Source: Paenibacillus hamazuiensis (GTDB lineage: Bacteria > Bacillota > Bacilli > Paenibacillales > NBRC-103111). From it: a stretch of DNA of 64,000 nt. Shown here piece by piece: positions 55,057-64,000 of this stretch (positions are counted from its first letter, which is position 1; every line of letters begins with the position of its first letter). Below the pieces are notes generated by a model. It had not been told where the DNA came from. It searched no databases and saw nothing but the letters and a program-made list of their open reading frames with translations. The stretch covers positions 6,383,001 through 6,447,000 of the forward strand of contig NZ_JALRMO010000001.1 of assembly GCF_023276405.1 (NCBI RefSeq). Direction: 5' to 3'. Position numbers and translations under genes: made by a program.

Positions 55057-55261
55057 AAAATTTAATGTTGATCAACGTTAACCCGTCGCTAGCCATAATT
55101 TGAACTCGACCAACGTCATAACCCGAAATACCTCTTATCGCTGCGGCAATAGTTTTCGCAATCGCAACGTTACTTTCCTTGTTGTATAGCGACGTCTTTA
55201 CCGTTACCCAATATCCGTCCGTCGTTCGAAAAGAGGAGTTTAAGCCTACGAATGAATCCGT
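55055..55261 (-). pseudogene. Remnant gene without start codon
   Basis: An open frame of 68 codons from a TGA at 55262 to a stop at 55055 reads GLNSSFRTTDGYWVTVKTSL...QIMASDGLTLINIKF, a plausible globular protein end, but no ATG, GTG or TTG with a ribosome binding site is present. Probably a 5'-truncated gene. In the wider gap 54766-56146 I see no intact gene. Confidence 0.35.
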
Positions 55262-55592
55262 TCAAGCAACGTTTGGGGCATCGTTAAAACAGTAGGAAAC
55301 TCCCTGAGTTATTTTTGTTGTGCGGAAATTGCTAGCGGCTGATGAGAGGTTTGACGAGGGGGCCTTGGGGGGCTTCGCGCTTCACCGCACTAAAGTACAA
55401 AAGGGAAGGAACGCTAGACGGCCGGGCGTTCAGGTTCCCGAGGAGCGTCCGCTTTAAGGTAGTAAAGCGCATAAATATTCAGCGCGTCCTCAAGGACATA
55501 TGTACAAAACAACTAATTTTGTGGTCATGTATTTTTACTTGACACTACTCTATACGTTAAAGCGTTAAAGAACGAACTAACCCGCATCACAA

Positions 55593-55723
55593 CGCCATTT
55601 TCCCGATAAAGATGCGTCCTCTCAGCGATACGATAAGCGTGAATAAGCGGAATCAACGCTCATACTCGGTAGCCGCCGGGCCGCTCGATCATACAATCGT
55701 TATGCAAAATCGGGAAAATGGCG
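55593..55723. repeat. 15-bp inverted repeats 101 bp apart
   Basis: CGCCATTTTCCCGAT at 55593-55607 and its exact complement at 55709-55723. The enclosed 101 bp has no gene. They could be paired operator or replication sites of the phage-like element. Confidence 0.55.
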
Positions 55724-56146
55724 TAACCATGCGGTCTATGAGCGATCGTGTCTAATCGTAACAATTACCGTTTTCAATGCGGAAACGTTCGTAATCGATC
55801 GTTATATGCAGCGTTTATACAACGTTACCCCTCGAGTTTTGCGGTCGTCCCCGGTCCGAGGCATCCAGCCCTTGTGTACGCCGAAAACATTACCTAACGT
55901 TACCCTACGCTATCGGACGGTCAAACTCGAAAACCCGCGCCACGTCTACGGTTTCACGGTATGAAACAACGAAAATAGTCCGGTAATGTTCGGTTAACAC
56001 GTGAAAAGTTTCGGAGGCACGCACGCCGGGCACATCTACCCGAAAAATTCGCGGAAATTAACGAAATGGGACACGTAGTTTACCCGGCTAAACCCGCGCT
56101 ACAACGGGACTGAACGGACTTTCTCGCTAATTTACGATACTTCCGA

Positions 56147-56452
56147 CTATCCAACGTTGAAGCCGCACGCTTGGAATATCGCCACAAGGTCGTCAATGTC
56201 CCGGTAATCGTGGCGGCCGGCCCTTCCGGTTAGCTCGTCAACCTTCCGCCTGATCGCGAGCTGTAGCGCGTGTTCGAAATCCTTGCGAAGTCTCCACCGG
56301 TACAGCGTCCGCCGATCAACGCCAAGCTCCGCGGCTATATCCGCATAATTGTTGCGTGGCATAACGATAAGCAGCTCGATCGCTCGATAGTGGATCTCTT
56401 GTAATGGGAGTCTACGTTTAGGATACTTGCCACGTCTCTTCCTTCGCTTCAT
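56147..56452 (-). CDS. HTH phage protein (small-terminase/phBC6A51-like)
   Basis: 101 aa. A basic start (KRRKRRGKYPKRR) is followed by an HTH (NYADIAAELGVDRRTLYRWRL), the layout of phBC6A51-type helix-turn-helix proteins often linked to terminase small subunits. Here it is the last gene of the leftward phage transcript and no large terminase follows, so it may instead be a regulator. Confidence 0.55.
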   Translation of the reverse strand: MKRRKRRGKYPKRRLPLQEIHYRAIELLIVMPRNNYADIAAELGVDRRTLYRWRLRKDFEHALQLAIRRKVDELTGRAGRHDYRDIDDLVAIFQACGFNVG

Positions 56453-56550
56453 ACCACCAGTCCACTCCGTTCATAAGTGATAAAACAAACCATTTAAGTG
56501 TCAAAACGTACACAAAAAGAGCCGGACGACTCCGCCCGACCCTTCCGTCA

Positions 56551-56880
56551 TTACAACGTCACCGCGATATCGAGTACCACGTACGTCTGTCCACCGTTCA
56601 TGCTCGCTACTATGACGCGGTCGCCGACCTGCAGCGGAGATTCGACGAGCATCGCCGTTTTTGTCCCGTCCGGATTAACGACGGTGAGCGTGCGGTCCGT
56701 CAGGTGCTTCGCAAATACGAGGTCGAACGCGTCAAGGTCGATTTTCATATTGTCTACTCGGATAAGCGTCGGTGTTAGTGAGGTGACCGTTGCGAGTTCA
56801 ATCCGGTCGAAATCGTTATACCCAACATGCTTGATGACTTGCGTAAGCTTGGTTATTCCGTTTCCTTCGAGTTGGGCCAT
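56551..56880 (-). CDS. Phage tail-region protein, DUF2577-like
   Basis: 109 aa from the ATG overlapping the tape-measure stop (TGATG). The end VGDRVIVASMNGGQTYVVLDI is typical of the small beta-barrel tail proteins (DUF2577) found after tape measures. Beta-rich with no membrane segment. Confidence 0.55.
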   Translation of the reverse strand: MAQLEGNGITKLTQVIKHVGYNDFDRIELATVTSLTPTLIRVDNMKIDLDAFDLVFAKHLTDRTLTVVNPDGTKTAMLVESPLQVGDRVIVASMNGGQTYVVLDIAVTL

Positions 56881-58655
56881 CAGTAAGTCACCGCCGCTCT
56901 CGCAGACCAAATTTGTTGGGCAAGCTCGTTCGCGATCCGCTCAATGTCCGCATTCTCCCGAACAGTCAAGCCGTTAACTGTGACGTTTACACTGACATTA
57001 CCTCCTGTACCGCGTCCACTTCTGTACTCGTCAGCCTGCGGCTTAGGAAGTATCGCTTCACCACGGTGAGCAAGAATCGGTTTATTATCGTACGGCACAT
57101 AATCGAGGCCCGTCGCGCGCTTCTCTCCGTGAAGGAACGATTGCAACGCGTTAACGTCAGTGTCACTGATCGGTGATGACGCCATAGTCTCGGCAGACGC
57201 TGCTTTTAGTTGCGGGGATACCCCTCCGTTAATGGCCGCGCTGTAAATGCTGTTCTCGTTCGTCTTCTGCGCTTCCCATACGCTCGCACCGTAGCCCGCC
57301 GCTGCGGCCGCTGCTGCTCCGCCAAGTACGTACGGATTCAAAATCAGACTCTTTCCGCCTTTTCCGCCAGAGCCGGCCGCACCCTCGGAAGCTGCGCCGC
57401 CTCCGCCAAGCTTCGGAATTTTACCGTTCTTTGCGAGCCAGCCTCCGCCAAGCACGGCCGCAAGTTCCGGATTATCGATCGCGAATTGAATCGCGCCTTT
57501 GAGTACGCCTTCGCCGAGTGCCACGCCGAATTTGGTTCCGTAGACTAACGCTTTGTCGGTAAAGTCTTTTACGGTTTTACTATTTTCTATATAACTGCTC
57601 AGCGCCTTAAACGCATCGTCAAGCACACGTTCGAATTTCTGGTCCCAGGTAAGCGCCTGAAACTTCTCGTCCGAGTTGAGCTTATCCATATACTTGCTGA
57701 ACGCGTTATACCCTTTATCGAATACGTAAATTGAGCCGTTGACAAAGCGTGTTAAAGCGGTAGAACCCACGTCGACGAAACGTTTGAACCCGTCACCGTC
57801 TAATGCGCGGTTAAATCGCTCGAGCTGCGGCCGCAATTTCTCGAGGCCGCCGACACCCATTTCGAGCAAGCCCGCCTTCAACTTCCCTACAGCTCCGCGA
57901 TATTGTCCGAGCGCCGTTGTACCTTGTTTTTCAAGGAGTTCATTCGTGTAACCCATCGAGTTTAATAGTTCGTCCATTGCCTTTATTTGCTGTTTTAAAG
58001 GCAGCTCTTTAATAGTGTTGACTACCGAGCGTGGCAATTCGAACCTTTCGACAAGACTCACGCCGTCCCCGCCTGCCAATTCCCGCAAAGCTACCGAAGC
58101 GCCCTCGATTCCTTGTAACGGATCTGATGCACCAAGACGTTCGGCTATACTCGTTAGGCCCTTAAGTTCGTCCAAATTCTTCGTTATCGTCACAAAGCTC
58201 TTACTCGTTTTGAAGTAGTCATCTGCTTCGAACAGCGGCGAATCAATGGCGCGCTTTTGGATATATGAAAAGTACGCATCGGCTGCGGCAGTATCTCCCT
58301 TAAACAGAGCGCTTGTCGTAAGCGTACTAAATTCACGTTGGGCAGCGGCGCCAATAGTCGCCTGGAACGCCTTTACGCTCGCCGATGCCGCGCCATATGC
58401 GGCCACAAGTCCGGTAATTGACGTTATTGCGCCGCTAGCGCTTCCGCGAACTTTCTCGAACGATCGACTGGCGGTACTACTCATCCGGTTTATCGACGTC
58501 CCCGCGGTGCCGGCAGCTTTAGACATCATACTTGTTGATTTCGACGCTTGACCGATTACACGGTCACTTTGGTCGACCATAGACATAAATTTTCTCATCG
58601 GGCCGCTAAATCTATCTTCCGCCTTAATGACGGCTTTTAGTTGCATGTTACTCAC
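56880..58655 (-). CDS. Tape measure protein
   Basis: 591 aa. N-terminal LKAVIKAEDRFSGPMRKFMS and long helical/Ala-rich stretches, a hydrophobic Gly/Ala segment (VLGGAAAAAAAGYGASVW), and the C-terminal VPYDNKPILAHRGEAILPK that is characteristic of tape measure proteins. It sets tail length during assembly. It is short for the family and comes directly after the gp10-like gene, without tail tube or chaperone genes in between. Confidence 0.85.
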   Translation of the reverse strand: MSNMQLKAVIKAEDRFSGPMRKFMSMVDQSDRVIGQASKSTSMMSKAAGTAGTSINRMSSTASRSFEKVRGSASGAITSITGLVAAYGAASASVKAFQATIGAAAQREFSTLTTSALFKGDTAAADAYFSYIQKRAIDSPLFEADDYFKTSKSFVTITKNLDELKGLTSIAERLGASDPLQGIEGASVALRELAGGDGVSLVERFELPRSVVNTIKELPLKQQIKAMDELLNSMGYTNELLEKQGTTALGQYRGAVGKLKAGLLEMGVGGLEKLRPQLERFNRALDGDGFKRFVDVGSTALTRFVNGSIYVFDKGYNAFSKYMDKLNSDEKFQALTWDQKFERVLDDAFKALSSYIENSKTVKDFTDKALVYGTKFGVALGEGVLKGAIQFAIDNPELAAVLGGGWLAKNGKIPKLGGGGAASEGAAGSGGKGGKSLILNPYVLGGAAAAAAAGYGASVWEAQKTNENSIYSAAINGGVSPQLKAASAETMASSPISDTDVNALQSFLHGEKRATGLDYVPYDNKPILAHRGEAILPKPQADEYRSGRGTGGNVSVNVTVNGLTVRENADIERIANELAQQIWSARAAVTY

Positions 58656-58659
58656 CAGA

Positions 58660-59145
58660 TTACCACCCCTTCCGTTTTAGCTCTGACTCTATCGATTCCT
58701 CGATGTGCCTAACCCATTTTTGCTTATTTCTTTCAAGAGGATCTTCCAAGAATTGTGGAATAGTTCCGGCCGTCGACGGATTCTTGAACGATTTGCCGTG
58801 CTTTTCCGGATAGACCTCGTGCAGATAGTATGCGTAGTCGAACCGTTCGCCTGCTTGCTTACCGCTTTTTGCAATCTCGACAGCCGCTGCCTTAATTTCG
58901 CCTTCCAAATCGATTCCCTCGCCGTTAATGTCCGTATGGATACTCGAACGAAGTGCGCCCGCCGGCCGTTTATCTTTCGGCCCTTTCCGTTTATAAAGCG
59001 GCGCCAGGTCAACGGACTCACGCTGCCACTCGTCCAAAACATCATGCAGACCATCGCGCACCGCATTGCCGACGTCATCGATCGTTTCAAGGAGCGCCTG
59101 TTTAAACTGTCTGGAATCGAACTCGATCGATAAGTGCTTCGCCAT
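58660..59145 (-). CDS. HK97 gp10-like phage protein
   Basis: 161 aa; ATG behind GGAGGTGG. The segments RPAGALRSSIHTDI and FDYAYYLHEVYPEKHGKSFKNP and the final IPQFLEDPLERNKQK follow the gp10/tail-completion family. Joins head and tail in related phages. Confidence 0.75.
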   Translation of the reverse strand: MAKHLSIEFDSRQFKQALLETIDDVGNAVRDGLHDVLDEWQRESVDLAPLYKRKGPKDKRPAGALRSSIHTDINGEGIDLEGEIKAAAVEIAKSGKQAGERFDYAYYLHEVYPEKHGKSFKNPSTAGTIPQFLEDPLERNKQKWVRHIEESIESELKRKGW

Positions 59146-59440
59146 CTACTGCCACCTCCGTCATAATCTCGTTAAACTTACGGCAATTTTTACGCAATCT
59201 AGCGTCAAAATAATCGTTATCAATACGCGGCAAGTCCGCCAAGATTACCGCCATAGCCGCGGATACTTTGCGTAGCCTAACGTCATCGGACGCGGCTAGC
59301 TCTGCGATAAACGCACGGCTGCGAGCAAGCCGTTTACTAAACGCTGCCTCTGTATACGTACCTGCGCGGACGGCGTCGGAAATCCCGCCGCATAACGCTT
59401 GGTAACCGCGGACGCCGCGTTTTAATTCGTCTAAATCCAT
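59102..59440 (-). CDS. Hypothetical phage protein, 112 aa
   Basis: ATG behind AAGGAG; helical, Ala/Arg-rich. Its end overlaps the gp10-like gene by 44 bp. Position suggests a head-tail connection protein; not recognised. Confidence 0.6.
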   Translation of the reverse strand: MDLDELKRGVRGYQALCGGISDAVRAGTYTEAAFSKRLARSRAFIAELAASDDVRLRKVSAAMAVILADLPRIDNDYFDARLRKNCRKFNEIMTEVAVDGEALIDRVRFQTV

Positions 59441-59451
59441 TCGATTGCTCC

Positions 59452-59763
59452 TTATCGGTACAAATATTCGCTACAAAATCGCCATTCGTCAGCCGCACGC
59501 CGCACATAGCCCGTATAAGGCCCGCTTGCCGACGTGACCGATATTCGGTCGAATGGGTCAATCCGTTCGTCCATCGTAAAGCCGGCCGGAATCGTCACGA
59601 CGAAACGATTCGGCGTAAACTTGTCACCGGCGGTCACAACGAGCGGTGCGCTGCTGTCGTTCGTGATGACGAGTTCATTCGCAACGATCGGCAGGACGAT
59701 ACTTTGTGGTGCGGACCCGGCAAACGGAAACTGCGCCGGCATCCTACTTTCTGCTCGTTCCAT
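59452..59763 (-). CDS. Hypothetical phage protein, beta-rich, 103 aa
   Basis: Start overlaps the stop of the 59763 gene (TAATG). Beta-strand-like text (SIVLPIVANELVITNDSSAPL, FVVTIPAGFTMDERID) suggests a small virion protein. Not recognised. Confidence 0.6.
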   Translation of the reverse strand: MERAESRMPAQFPFAGSAPQSIVLPIVANELVITNDSSAPLVVTAGDKFTPNRFVVTIPAGFTMDERIDPFDRISVTSASGPYTGYVRRAADEWRFCSEYLYR

Positions 59764-60230
59764 TAACGATCACCTTCCGCGGCCTGTTGCTCGAGCTGGC
59801 GCTTCAGCGTCGCGTAAAGCACGTGGTTATCGATTGAGCCGTTTTGTACCGCAGCCTCGGCCGCTGCCTGAACGTGCGCCGCCGTAATTTTGTCGCCTTT
59901 CCGAAGAACTTCACGCAGTTGGTGGACGTTCCCCTTATAGCTGCGGACGTCATCCCCGTTAATCCGTGCGTCCATATTTGCGCGGCGCTCCTTTATTAGC
60001 TCGTAGCGGGCAATATCGACCTCTTGGCCGGATTCCGCCGCTCTAGCGAGATGATTAAGGTATTGCTCAGACGGCGATTGTACGTATGGCGTATCCTCAT
60101 CAAAGAGTGCGTCAATGAGCGCTTCAAATTCGCGCTTGGCGGCCGCGTATGCCGCGAGTTTGCCGGGATGCCCTCCGCTGGCTTTTGCAGCGATACGGAG
60201 CTTTTCGAGCTTAGATTCGGTCAACATCAT
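59763..60230 (-). CDS. Hypothetical phage protein, 155 aa
   Basis: Helical, Ala/Glu-rich; starts one base inside the end of the 60230 gene and ends on the start of the 59452 gene, so it is tightly coupled. Not recognised. Confidence 0.6.
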   Translation of the reverse strand: MMLTESKLEKLRIAAKASGGHPGKLAAYAAAKREFEALIDALFDEDTPYVQSPSEQYLNHLARAAESGQEVDIARYELIKERRANMDARINGDDVRSYKGNVHQLREVLRKGDKITAAHVQAAAEAAVQNGSIDNHVLYATLKRQLEQQAAEGDR

Positions 60231-60847
60231 CAGTGAAACTTCCTCTCCGAGTTAAATTCAGGTCTTTCGCCGCCGAGCAGTTTGCGGGAGTCAAACTCCG
60301 TTATAAAATAATGCTCGCGCTCGGATTGACGGACAAACGGCTCAACGTCCGCAAATTTGTAGTAATAGGAGTTGGTATGCTCGCCATTCGTTAGCTCTTG
60401 TCGGGCGGCATTTAATTCCCGATTGAAGTCGTCTATGACCGAGTGATAATCCATTACCGCTTCAATGTACGCCTGTTTTGCAGCCAGCAGCCGGTCGAGC
60501 GCAGGGTTAAGACGCTCCTTGCGGTAGGCTGGTATAAACTCGCCGTTAAACTTGTTAATAACGTCCTGTGCGGTGATTTCCGGCTGCGCGACGGAACTAT
60601 ACATTTCCCGTTCTTGTCGGCGGCGCTGATACGTCTTTTGAGCGGCTTCGATGCGGTCGGACAGCTTATCGAGCGCCCCGGTCGCGTCTTTACGCTCGCG
60701 CAGTGAGTCGCGGATTGTCCGCTCGTATTCCGCTTTGAGGGCGTGTACCTCCTCAAGTGCTGACGCCTCCCGCCGCAAAAGCTCCGCATGTTCCGCGTCT
60801 CTTTGCGCTTTTTGCTCCGTAAATTTATCCAAAAACTCAAATCGCAT
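60230..60847 (-). CDS. Coiled-coil phage protein, 205 aa
   Basis: A long coiled coil occupies residues 1-90 (EQKAQRDAEHAELLRREASA and following). Possibly a scaffold-like or head-associated protein, inferred only from the coil and position. Overlaps the 60837 gene by 11 bp. Confidence 0.6.
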   Translation of the reverse strand: MRFEFLDKFTEQKAQRDAEHAELLRREASALEEVHALKAEYERTIRDSLRERKDATGALDKLSDRIEAAQKTYQRRRQEREMYSSVAQPEITAQDVINKFNGEFIPAYRKERLNPALDRLLAAKQAYIEAVMDYHSVIDDFNRELNAARQELTNGEHTNSYYYKFADVEPFVRQSEREHYFITEFDSRKLLGGERPEFNSERKFH

Positions 60848-61268
60848 AAATATCGTCTCCCTCTAATTTGCGTAATATGTTTTTAAGCAGCCCGGCCGTG
60901 ACCGCTCGCCATTTGGGTAACGGCGGTTTTGGCGTAAGCGGCTGGATCTCGTATAGCTCTCGCAAAATGTCCGCGTTTTGCTCGATTGCTGCGCGCGTGG
61001 CCTCCGTGTCGGACGGGTGTTTGATTACGCCCGCTATACCCGCGCTCTGCAGCGTCTGCATATAGATTTCGCGGTCGGACGTCCACATCTCGCATGTCCG
61101 GATGCCGTATGTAGCCGCGATATGCCGGACGATAGACAGCGCCTCGGACGCGGATTGAGCCGGGAGGATTACAGCGTCAAGTAGCTCGCCGGCCTCCCCG
61201 TACAAAAGCGCAACGGCGAACGACGTCGAATCTAAGCGCTCGAGGTTTACGATGACAACGGGTCTCAT
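60837..61268 (-). CDS. Hypothetical phage protein, 143 aa
   Basis: Starts with strand-rich VVIVNLERLDSTSFAVALLYG, then alternating helix and strand to about residue 85, perhaps an RNase H-like fold of the resolvase type, but no full acidic set is evident. Not recognised. Confidence 0.55.
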   Translation of the reverse strand: MRPVVIVNLERLDSTSFAVALLYGEAGELLDAVILPAQSASEALSIVRHIAATYGIRTCEMWTSDREIYMQTLQSAGIAGVIKHPSDTEATRAAIEQNADILRELYEIQPLTPKPPLPKWRAVTAGLLKNILRKLEGDDIYAI

Positions 61269-61287
61269 TTAGCGTTATTCCCCCTCG

Positions 61288-61689
61288 TTAAATGGCGGAA
61301 TCAAGCGAATAACCGCGCCGGATTGCGTCATCACATAAATCGCGAATTTCCGTAAAATTAACGTCCAGTCCTTGCCGGTATATAAACCGGAACTCGACGC
61401 CATATTTCATAGAGCAAGCCTGCGTACATTCCATCAAACGTTTGTACTGGCGGAATTGCGGCAATCCGGACTTAAATATCAGCAGCTTGCAATCGGAACT
61501 AACCGTCTTAACCGTGTCCGAAACAATTAACGGAATGGTTTGACGGATAGACCCCGTATTCAATTCCGTGTAAAGGAGCGATAGCACGTGAATCGGCGTG
61601 TGCAGCCTAAAGCCGTCATCCGCTCTTTTCTGCCGACTAACGTTAACGCCGGCCGCAACCGTTTTATCATCAACCTTTATCGCGGTCAT
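61288..61689 (-). CDS. Hypothetical phage protein, 133 aa
   Basis: Alpha/beta protein beginning TAIKVDDKTVAAGVNVSRQK; weak ribosome binding site. It has a companion-like length and context to the 60837 product. Not recognised. Confidence 0.5.
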   Translation of the reverse strand: MTAIKVDDKTVAAGVNVSRQKRADDGFRLHTPIHVLSLLYTELNTGSIRQTIPLIVSDTVKTVSSDCKLLIFKSGLPQFRQYKRLMECTQACSMKYGVEFRFIYRQGLDVNFTEIRDLCDDAIRRGYSLDSAI

Positions 61690-61736
61690 GCTGGCATATA
61701 CGGCTGAAACCGTTCTTGCACGCGCTCGCCTCCGTT

Positions 61737-61949
61737 TTAGGACTCGGAAATAACGCTAACGTTGACCGCTTTAGAGCCGCGCTCCTCTTTCACTACGTCA
61801 AAAGTTACCGTTTCGCCGGCGTTAAGTGTGCGAAAACCGTCCATGTTTATTCCGGAGTGATGAACGAATACGTCACCGCCGCTCTCACACGTAATAAAAC
61901 CGAACCCTTTAACCTCGTTAAACCATTTTACCGTTCCTTTGTTTGTCAT
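61737..61949 (-). CDS. Cold shock protein
   Basis: 70 aa; complete cold-shock domain with [19 protein letters not shown] (RNP1) and VFVHHSGI (RNP2). A single-stranded nucleic-acid-binding RNA chaperone; carried inside a phage-like gene group rather than at a usual chromosomal locus. The start is supported by AAGGGG at slightly long spacing. Confidence 0.9.
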   Translation of the reverse strand: MTNKGTVKWFNEVKGFGFITCESGGDVFVHHSGINMDGFRTLNAGETVTFDVVKEERGSKAVNVSVISES

Positions 61950-61957
61950 TATCTCGT

Positions 61958-62161
61958 TTATCCCCTTTTGCGCTTTTTACCGGCTGCCTCGCTTACGAGC
62001 ACCGGGATTAATACTTTTCGTGCGCGCTCGACCGTACAATCCTCGCCGAGCGTAAACGTTAATTCGAATCCGTTATCAAGCAAGACGCGTGCTGTCTTCG
62101 TTTTGAGACCGGTCCAGTACCGGCCACCATCGCAAAACATGACGTTGATTATGCTCGGCAA
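61958..62161 (-). CDS. Hypothetical phage protein, 67 aa
   Basis: TTG start overlapping the preceding gene by 13 bp. Small beta-rich protein with a basic tail (GKKRKRG). Not recognised. Confidence 0.5.
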   Translation of the reverse strand: MPSIINVMFCDGGRYWTGLKTKTARVLLDNGFELTFTLGEDCTVERARKVLIPVLVSEAAGKKRKRG

Positions 62162-62430
62162 CCTAGGCCCGCCTCCTCGATTTTTTGGATAATTGCGGTC
62201 GCCGCCCCGGGCACCTCCGATTTGAACGTCACAAGTTCTGCGTCGAAATCGTCCATGTATTCAATTGCGTCCTCGTATCCGGACCAAAGAGCGTCAATAG
62301 CCGCTTCCAGTTCGGTTAGAATCGGAATAATCGGCCACCTTGCGATTCGGTATTCGCTGCCATCCGGAGTATGGACAGCAACGATCTCCTTGCCATTTTC
62401 TCGTCTATGCCTTATTTCCATTGCCTTCAT
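62149..62430 (-). CDS. Hypothetical phage protein, 93 aa
   Basis: ATG behind CGGAGG. N-terminal beta hairpin (KEIVAVHTPDGSEYRIARW) and acidic helical remainder. Not recognised. Confidence 0.55.
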   Translation of the reverse strand: MKAMEIRHRRENGKEIVAVHTPDGSEYRIARWPIIPILTELEAAIDALWSGYEDAIEYMDDFDAELVTFKSEVPGAATAIIQKIEEAGLGCRA

Positions 62431-62432
62431 CG

Positions 62433-62609
62433 CTAGGTCCTCCGTTTTCTTCGTTCTCCAAGTACAACCAGCCGCAGGTACCTACAGTCGCCGGGCGGAT
62501 CTCGCCAGCAGCGGCATTGCGGATTTGTCTCTGTCTTCAACGCCTCCATGAGCACGCATGTCGTGTCTGGACGGAAATATTCGCACCACGTTTTTGCTTC
62601 TTCCTTCAC
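62433..62609 (-). CDS. Small cysteine-rich phage protein, 58 aa
   Basis: GTG start behind GGAGGTG; ends 2 bp before the next gene. Five Cys (CEYFRPDTTC, QCRCW, DCRY) in 58 residues suggest a metal-binding fold. Not recognised. Confidence 0.55.
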   Translation of the reverse strand: MKEEAKTWCEYFRPDTTCVLMEALKTETNPQCRCWRDPPGDCRYLRLVVLGERRKRRT

Positions 62610-62712
62610 CGTTTCACCTCCAACGCCAAATAAGCCCGAACGAATATCCGGACTAGGAATGTACAGTTTGTCACCTAATTGGTTTGTTTTATCACTTTAG
62701 GGATACATGAAC

Positions 62713-64000
62713 CTAAGAGCCTGTGAAGAGAGAAGCATATTGTCTGCGCGGCAACATGGTCCGCAGCTCCTTTGGATCGTAGAAGAACCGAATGCAGTCG
62801 GTCATATCCGCCACGCCCGTTACCATGAACACTTTCTCATCTGGAGACGGCGTCGCCCCGGTTATCGTCATGCGGTAGACGTTCGGCTTCTTAATCATGG
62901 TTCCTTTCTTCCGCTGATTCCTTCGGACGATCTCGATAACGCCGAGCTTGGCGAGCTGATCGATTTGCCGCTTGGCAGTCCGGATATCAATGCCGGCCGT
63001 GACGGCCATCTGATCATACGTCATATAGAAGGAACCGCCCGGCCCCGCCCACCGTTTAGAGTGAACGAGCATTGCGTACGTCAGCGCTTTGTGATTCTTC
63101 TGCGGGCACCGGCGAATGATGGCGTCAATCTCCGCAAACGAGACGGTCAGGTCCTTCACGTCCATCGTGAGCGTCAGGTTGCCGTCGTACACGTAATCGA
63201 CGACCTCCTGCAGATCCTTCATGCAGAAATTCCAATCGGAATCGTAGAAGCGCCGGTCCTGCCATTCGAGCCATTCCGTGATTACTGTTACCGCGGCTTC
63301 ACGTTCGACCCCGTTATGGTTCATGAGGCGTGCGAGCAGCAGAAACGAGTTATGGCGTTGGCCCGGCCCGGTTAGCCCGACCTCGTACCGTTCGGCCGCC
63401 CGTGACAGCGTGTAGCTCTCCGATTGGTCGTACGTGGTAAGCGGCTGATACCGGCTGACGGCGTTTTCCATATCGGCAGCCGCCCGATTGTCGTACGCGC
63501 GCTCGTCCTCGATCGCGGCAAGAATAGCGGCGTGGTTCGTTTTCTTGACGGCGAGGAAGTACGCGGTCGATTCTTCCCGATCCATCACGCGTAGCCCTTC
63601 GTCAACGCGACAGAATCCGCAAAAGTTACCGGTCTTTTGATGAACGCCGAGCGGCAGTTTAACGCCTTGTGTCGTCGATGGCCGGTACTCGACTTTGCCG
63701 TCTGCAGATTCGCTGATTTCCGCCGAGCGGAGAATGAGGGCGTAGAACTTGCGGGCCGCGTCCGTTGATATCGCCTTATCGAGGAACAGCTCGACGTGGT
63801 AGCCCTTGCCGCCGCTCGTCGATACCGCGTAATCGTGAAGGCCGGCTTGATCGAGGGCCGCCGTCAGTTTGTACGTGACCCATTTCGCCAGCTGCGGACG
63901 ATCCGGATAATCGACGTCAAAGCAGATAAACTTCGTCAGGTACTTTCCGGAGAACGTGCCGACCGTCGTTTTGCCGTCCAGGTGCATACGCAGCTGAAAC
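62713..64000 (-). CDS. Primase of the archaeo-eukaryotic (AEP) type, N-terminus cut by the window edge
   Basis: The frame is open to position 64000, so the start lies outside. Visible AEP motifs are the catalytic FDVDYPD, STSGGKGYHVELF, and KLPLGVHQKTGN, as in TOTE-type and phage primases. A C-terminal winged helix follows (MTYDQMAVTAGIDIRTAKRQ). It makes primers for phage or element DNA replication and is the first of the leftward phage genes seen. Confidence 0.75.
   Translation of the reverse strand, partial: FQLRMHLDGKTTVGTFSGKYLTKFICFDVDYPDRPQLAKWVTYKLTAALDQAGLHDYAVSTSGGKGYHVELFLDKAISTDAARKFYALILRSAEISESADGKVEYRPSTTQGVKLPLGVHQKTGNFCGFCRVDEGLRVMDREESTAYFLAVKKTNHAAILAAIEDERAYDNRAAADMENAVSRYQPLTTYDQSESYTLSRAAERYEVGLTGPGQRHNSFLLLARLMNHNGVEREAAVTVITEWLEWQDRRFYDSDWNFCMKDLQEVVDYVYDGNLTLTMDVKDLTVSFAEIDAIIRRCPQKNHKALTYAMLVHSKRWAGPGGSFYMTYDQMAVTAGIDIRTAKRQIDQLAKLGVIEIVRRNQRKKGTMIKKPNVYRMTITGATPSPDEKVFMVTGVADMTDCIRFFYDPKELRTMLPRRQYASLFTGS

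Overview
The window reads as a Bacillota chromosome, most likely a Paenibacillus-like member of the Bacillales. The evidence is the gene order cdaA-cdaR-glmM-glmS with a glmS ribozyme, a sigW/rsiW pair, low-GC-Gram-positive ribosome binding sites (GGAGG-type), SLH-domain proteins and a Bacillales-style tRNA cluster. Almost all chromosomal genes run on the minus strand.

Layout. (1) 1-7,132: a Tn7-like tns operon (tnsA, tnsB, tnsC, tnsD/tniQ) followed by a 71-residue protein gene and a terminator. (2) 7,133-42,568: about 35 kb of AT-richer accessory DNA with many small unrecognised genes. It holds a decayed tyrosine recombinase; a 22.9-kb segment bounded by ~660-bp imperfect inverted repeats that contains a possible initiator gene and two perfect inverted DnaA boxes beside an AT-rich stretch; a group of secreted and SLH proteins; a HEPN-motif/Fe(II)-2OG dioxygenase gene pair; an array of compact hairpins upstream of a Replic_Relax-like gene; a SIR2 protein; and a type III restriction-modification pair. 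(3) 42,569-43,037: two inverted Tn7-like ends facing each other, the right one exactly 23 bp beyond the glmS stop codon, i.e. at attTn7. (4) 43,061-54,765: core chromosome with glmS, its ribozyme, glmM, cdaR, cdaA, rsiW, sigW, an EamA-type transporter, ppc, and five tRNA genes (Gly, Pro, Arg, Gly, Leu). (5) 54,766-64,000: prophage-like DNA on the minus strand, with a tape measure protein, a gp10-like protein, a cold shock protein and an archaeo-eukaryotic-type primase running off the window edge.

How the parts fit. glmS is the classical Tn7 target and a TnsD-type protein is encoded, so the left 43 kb is best read as an island built by Tn7-like insertion(s) behind glmS; its far end lies outside the window. 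The origin-like region plus the inverted repeats suggest that a separate replicon was captured in the island. The end nearest glmS is defence-like (SIR2, Mod, Res). The core segment makes glucosamine-6-phosphate and its isomer for the cell wall (GlmS, GlmM), cyclic di-AMP (CdaA with its regulator CdaR), and carries the envelope-stress sigma factor pair.

Limits: all calls come from reading the sequence and translations by eye. No alignment, structure prediction or database search was run, and identities quoted are estimates.
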